From Muribaculum sp. (GTDB taxonomy: Bacteria; Bacteroidota; Bacteroidia; Bacteroidales; Muribaculaceae): a DNA stretch of 38,585 nucleotides. The position numbers and the translations under genes are program-made. The notes under the pieces were generated by a model, which was not told the DNA's origin, ran no database searches, and saw only the letters and a list, made by a program, of their open reading frames with translations. The stretch is taken from contig JAMPGE010000016.1 in the NCBI GenBank assembly GCA_023664085.1, positions 1 through 38,585 of the forward strand, read 5' to 3'. Positions 35,840-38,585 of this stretch are shown piece after piece (the first letter of the stretch is position 1; each line of letters starts with the position of its first letter).

Positions 35840-37199
35840 TCATAAATAAAAAAGAATTTGCATGAGATCTAATTATTATATAAACAAATATTTCAATTTT
35901 AATGTTGTACAAAATTAATATTTTTTTACAACCAATCATATCATTTTCAACATTATCCTATAATTGTAGGATAATGCCTAAGGATATTTAAACGATAAAG
36001 ATATTATTATTACCATATATTGATATAAGTTTATAAATAAATTATATTAATTCCTATATATACCCTATCCTGATAACGAGTTTCCCCCGTTATAAAAAAC
36101 TCAGAACATATATAGTTATTCAATACTGTCTTGATATAGTTATAACTATGAATCTCATCACGATAACCATTCCTCCCATAATTCCGGGACAATGAATATT
36201 GTGTGTAATGATTAGAATAAATCTTCCACTGAGTAGAGTAAATCTACTTCTGCATCCACTCGTCTAAATTCCCTATCCATTTTGTATTATTTAATGGATA
36301 ATAATCAAATCTTACTACCGACTAATAATATGCAATTTTTTATTCTTTATCATCTCATCGTTTACATTTTCTCATTATTATATTATTGTGTTTATATATT
36401 ATTCTACTTTTATATTTATTATATATTTATAACATTATCTGTTAGCAATATATTATTATTAGTTGTTTATTTTTCATATATTTATACACATATATTTTTT
36501 TATTCTATAATGTTTATATTATTATTAATATTTTGGACTCCATGTTTTGTTATTTTGATGATTTTTTGTTTGTATTTTTTAATTATTATATTTAATAGAA
36601 TATAGGCATACTCGCATATATTAATTTATACTCAGCGTAATATTTTTATTATATATTTTTATTTTATATATTCTTTTGCGTTTATATTATTTAGCGTAGG
36701 TATTTTATTATTATTTATTTATTTATTGTTATTATTTTCAGATGTATCATTGTTATAATGTTGTTACATCTGTATTATTTTATGCCTATACATTTATGAT
36801 GTTAATATACAATATTCTTTATACGTTTTATTTCTGTCTTGTTATATTATTAGTTTATGCAGAAAACGAAAACCCATCTGATTTGGCACTGCCGGCTCGG
36901 AAGTGGCAAGCCACGTCATTACCATCAATCCAAAGCATCAAAAATTGATCTTTCATCATTCATATGAACTTACGCTGCAACTAAGCATATCGCTTATTAG
37001 TAATATATCTGTATTGTATTCTATATTACCAATATGTCTGAATTTGACCAGGTCAAGCTCTCATGACGTCTCAACCATCTATGGCAAACAGATATGATCA
37101 GCTCGTCAAAGATAAAGACTCATCGGAATTATAATGGGGATTAAATAGGTATTCTACGCTTGTGGTGCTTTAGTATTTATCGGTTCAATCCTTGTGAAA
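35840..37199. other. very AT-rich gene desert
   Basis: Composition is extremely AT-rich to about 36860 and then returns toward average. Open frames here are Tyr/Ile/Phe/Leu-only translations of A/T runs and are not supported. Palindromes: CATTATCCTA/TAGGATAATG (35951-35976, 26 bases with one mismatched pair), ATAGTTATAACTAT (36136-36149) and CAGATGTA/TACATCTG (36739-36772). Confidence 0.5.
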
Positions 37200-37490
37200 C
37201 TATTTGAGTGGGTCTGCGCAGTATTGGGGGCGGCCGCAGAGTAGGTAGTGCTCGCCGCGCCATACGCTGTCGAAGTGTTCCATTGCGGATTCAACAAGAA
37301 TGGGGTCATCCATGAAAATGCCGGCTTCAAAGTTGCGTCGGGTTGGACTTTCCATGCCCATTCCGGCTCCGGTGAGGTTGGCTGAGCCGATATATGCCCA
37401 TTGACCGTCGATGACTATAATCTTGAAATGGACGCGAGGACATAGCATCCGTTCAAGAACCGTTTTCAAGTTTGGGTAACGGTCAAAGTC
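37200..37490 (-). pseudogene. phospholipase-D-like protein, 3' fragment
   Basis: The frame translates from about DFDRYPNLKTVLERMLCPR and contains the second half of an HKD motif: CPRVHFKIIVIDGQWAYIGSANLTGAG, followed by NFEAGIFMDDP, typical of PLD-fold proteins. The last 90 or so residues are intact to the stop, but the N-terminal HKD half is absent. Upstream the frame meets a stop and the sequence changes to rtcB. A TTG or internal ATG could in principle start a short product, but it would lack half the active site. Confidence 0.8.
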
Positions 37491-37648
37491 TCAATAACGC
37501 ATCCAGACCCGGCATGAACGTCGGGCATTATGCGTATCTTCTTGTCGGAGAACACATCTATCGAAAGCAGAGTCTTTATCTGCACCAAAGCATTCTCCTC
37601 AATATTGTCCGTGAATATCTTCATGTCATATCCTTCTATAGTCTTCAT
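37491..37648 (-). pseudogene. rtcB: RNA ligase RtcB, 5' fragment
   Basis: MKTIEGYDMKIFTDNIEENA... reaches KIRIMPDVHAGSGCVI, the N-terminal metal/GTP-site segment of short RtcB ligases (family form MPDVHxGxGxxIG). After Ile52 the expected glycine-rich continuation is lost; the frame reads ETLTVTQT and stops at 37466. About 85 percent of a normal RtcB is missing. The break is joined directly to the phospholipase-D-like fragment, so a single deletion probably removed the 3' end of rtcB and the 5' end of the next gene. Confidence 0.8.
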
Positions 37649-37718
37649 AACAAATTCTTTTTGAGTAAAAAGTTATGCCGACACTACGTAACCCTTTTAC
37701 GTAGCAACGGCAAAATTA

Positions 37719-38140
37719 CTATTGAGGTGTATCAAAAGCCGATACAGGTGGAAAACATTTGTCTTCATCTTCATCGTATACAGATTCTCCGGTGAAAATG
37801 TTGGTGTGCTCGTTGGCGCAGCATTCATTCTGCCACCATACCTCAGGACTCATTGTCAGATGGCCGTCCTTGCCCATGATGACAGTATATTCCTCGTAGT
37901 CAATATAGTCAATCTGTATACGTAGATCGACTCTTTCAAAACCTGCAGATACTTCTGTGCCAAAGAGGGTCATCAAGCCTTCCCTCTCGTACAAGAAATT
38001 GTCAAACGAGGAATAGTCTTTTACAATCTCCATGAAACCGGCATGACGTTGGCGCATTTTCGAGAGGCCTTTCTCTCTCAGTTCATAAAAAACCTAGCCC
38101 ATTTACGGCGCTTTTCTGGGTCAATGTTTCTCTTTGCCAT
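37719..38140 (-). pseudogene. hypothetical protein gene with a frameshift in a T6 run
   Basis: ATG at 38138-38140 opens MAKRNIDPEKRRKWARFF and then stops after two codons. One frame over, YELREKGLSKMRQRHAGFME continues for a further 120 residues to the stop at 37719. The two frames meet at six T (positions 38087-38092 on +, as A); seven T would restore one protein of about 140 residues. Its middle is acidic (VDLRIQIDYIDYEEYTVIMGKDG). No family is recognised. The break may be mutation, phase variation, slippage or sequencing error. Confidence 0.6.
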
Positions 38141-38261
38141 TTTTTTGGGGGGTATTGTTATTGTTTATGATTTGTGGCTTATGGAACGTCGATTTTTAAT
38201 CAACCCACTAAATTTTTCAACATACAAGTTTATAGAGGCGAATGAAAATTGCCGTTCCATT

Positions 38262-38432
38262 TCAATCCCACCATATGTGAAATGCATGCTGGCGGATGTA
38301 GCAATAGAGGCGATGGGCCTTGTGCCAATAGAAGTCTCTGCCGATGCTGAATTTCATGTTTTTGTCCGTTTCTGCTTTGAATCGCTCCAAATCTCGTCTG
38401 CTTACCGGATAACCGACATCTCGGATATTCAT
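38262..38432 (-). CDS. short hypothetical protein or fragment (56 aa)
   Basis: Translates to MNIRDVGYPVSRRDLERFKAETDKN... and ends in HAFHIWWD. The middle part KFSIGRDFYWHKAHRLYCYI looks protein-like, rich in aromatic and basic residues, and is not expected from chance. No family is recognised. It may be a complete small protein or the truncated start of a larger one, in keeping with the decay of its neighbours. Beyond it, 38433-38585 shows nothing that I can support. Confidence 0.4.
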   Translation of the reverse strand: MNIRDVGYPVSRRDLERFKAETDKNMKFSIGRDFYWHKAHRLYCYIRQHAFHIWWD

Positions 38433-38585
38433 CCCCAAGATTTTATATTAGGCTTCGCTCCAAAGCCAAACTGTCTCAAAAATAAATAAGTTTTATATGT
38501 TCATTAATTTTTATCAACTACTTAGAAAAAAATTACTCATCTTTGACAGTTGTCGAGGAAGATATAGTCCCCTTATCCTCTTATT

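Noticed and set aside
36282-36605. 107-residue membrane-protein-like frame on +
   Set aside because: It is almost only Tyr, Ile, Phe and Leu from A/T runs in an AT desert; the hydrophobicity follows from composition.
38043-38489. 148-codon frame on +
   Set aside because: It is antisense to two - strand sequences with much more protein-like translation (the frameshifted 140-residue gene and the 56-residue frame).

Overview
The window reads as a chromosomal segment of a Bacteroidota bacterium, most likely order Bacteroidales (gut or Muribaculaceae-like; genus not determined). Support comes from a DUF5606 protein, a type B type IX secretion (CHU_C/gliding-type) C-terminal domain, an AT-rich leader style without Shine-Dalgarno sites, and -7 elements of the TAnnTTTG type in front of several genes. 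The gene families were recognised by eye from protein motifs; no database search was run.

Layout. (1) 1-5.2 kb is a restriction-modification cassette: the 3' end of a C5-cytosine DNA methyltransferase, an McrB-like AAA+ motor with a long N-terminal region, and a LlaJI/McrC-like nuclease, joined by two ATGA stop/start overlaps. (2) 5.4-24.3 kb is ordinary core genome. It holds the DUF5606 gene, htpG, a LolC/E-FtsX permease, and a complete glycine cleavage set (gcvT, gcvH, gcvPA, gcvPB, lpdA) on +. On - it holds a metallo-beta-lactamase-fold hydrolase, rsmG, comEC, aroE, an M13 peptidase and an ABC-F ATPase. Strong hairpin terminators separate the convergent pairs. (3) 24.4-32.1 kb holds a secreted leucine-rich-repeat protein, a small membrane protein, uvrA and a type IX-sorted surface protein, separated by repeat-rich spacers. 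(4) 32.1-37.2 kb is AT-rich and gene-poor, with an HTH regulator and a GNAT acetyltransferase surrounded by inverted-repeat elements. (5) 37.2-38.4 kb contains decaying genes: an rtcB 5' fragment fused by deletion to a phospholipase-D-like 3' fragment, a gene broken in a run of six T, and a short unknown reading frame.

How the parts work together. The methyltransferase would protect host sites while the McrB-like motor drives the LlaJI-type nuclease against unmodified DNA. The gcv cluster encodes all four activities of glycine cleavage (T, H, P as two subunits, L). The M13 peptidase, aroE and comEC genes are packed tightly enough to be one transcript.

The most unusual content is between genes. 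There are at least four miniature inverted-repeat elements (29.8, 32.2, 32.4 and 35.7 kb), of which the one at 32.4 kb sits exactly in the stop codon of the HTH gene. Two of them, with different termini, carry the same apex motif, GGGAGC-stem-loop-GTGACC, with a changed but still paired stem. There is also an array of seven 67-bp units beside uvrA, a repeated AGTGATTTAAAC-type motif in several intergenic regions, and a structured spacer between gcvH and gcvPA.
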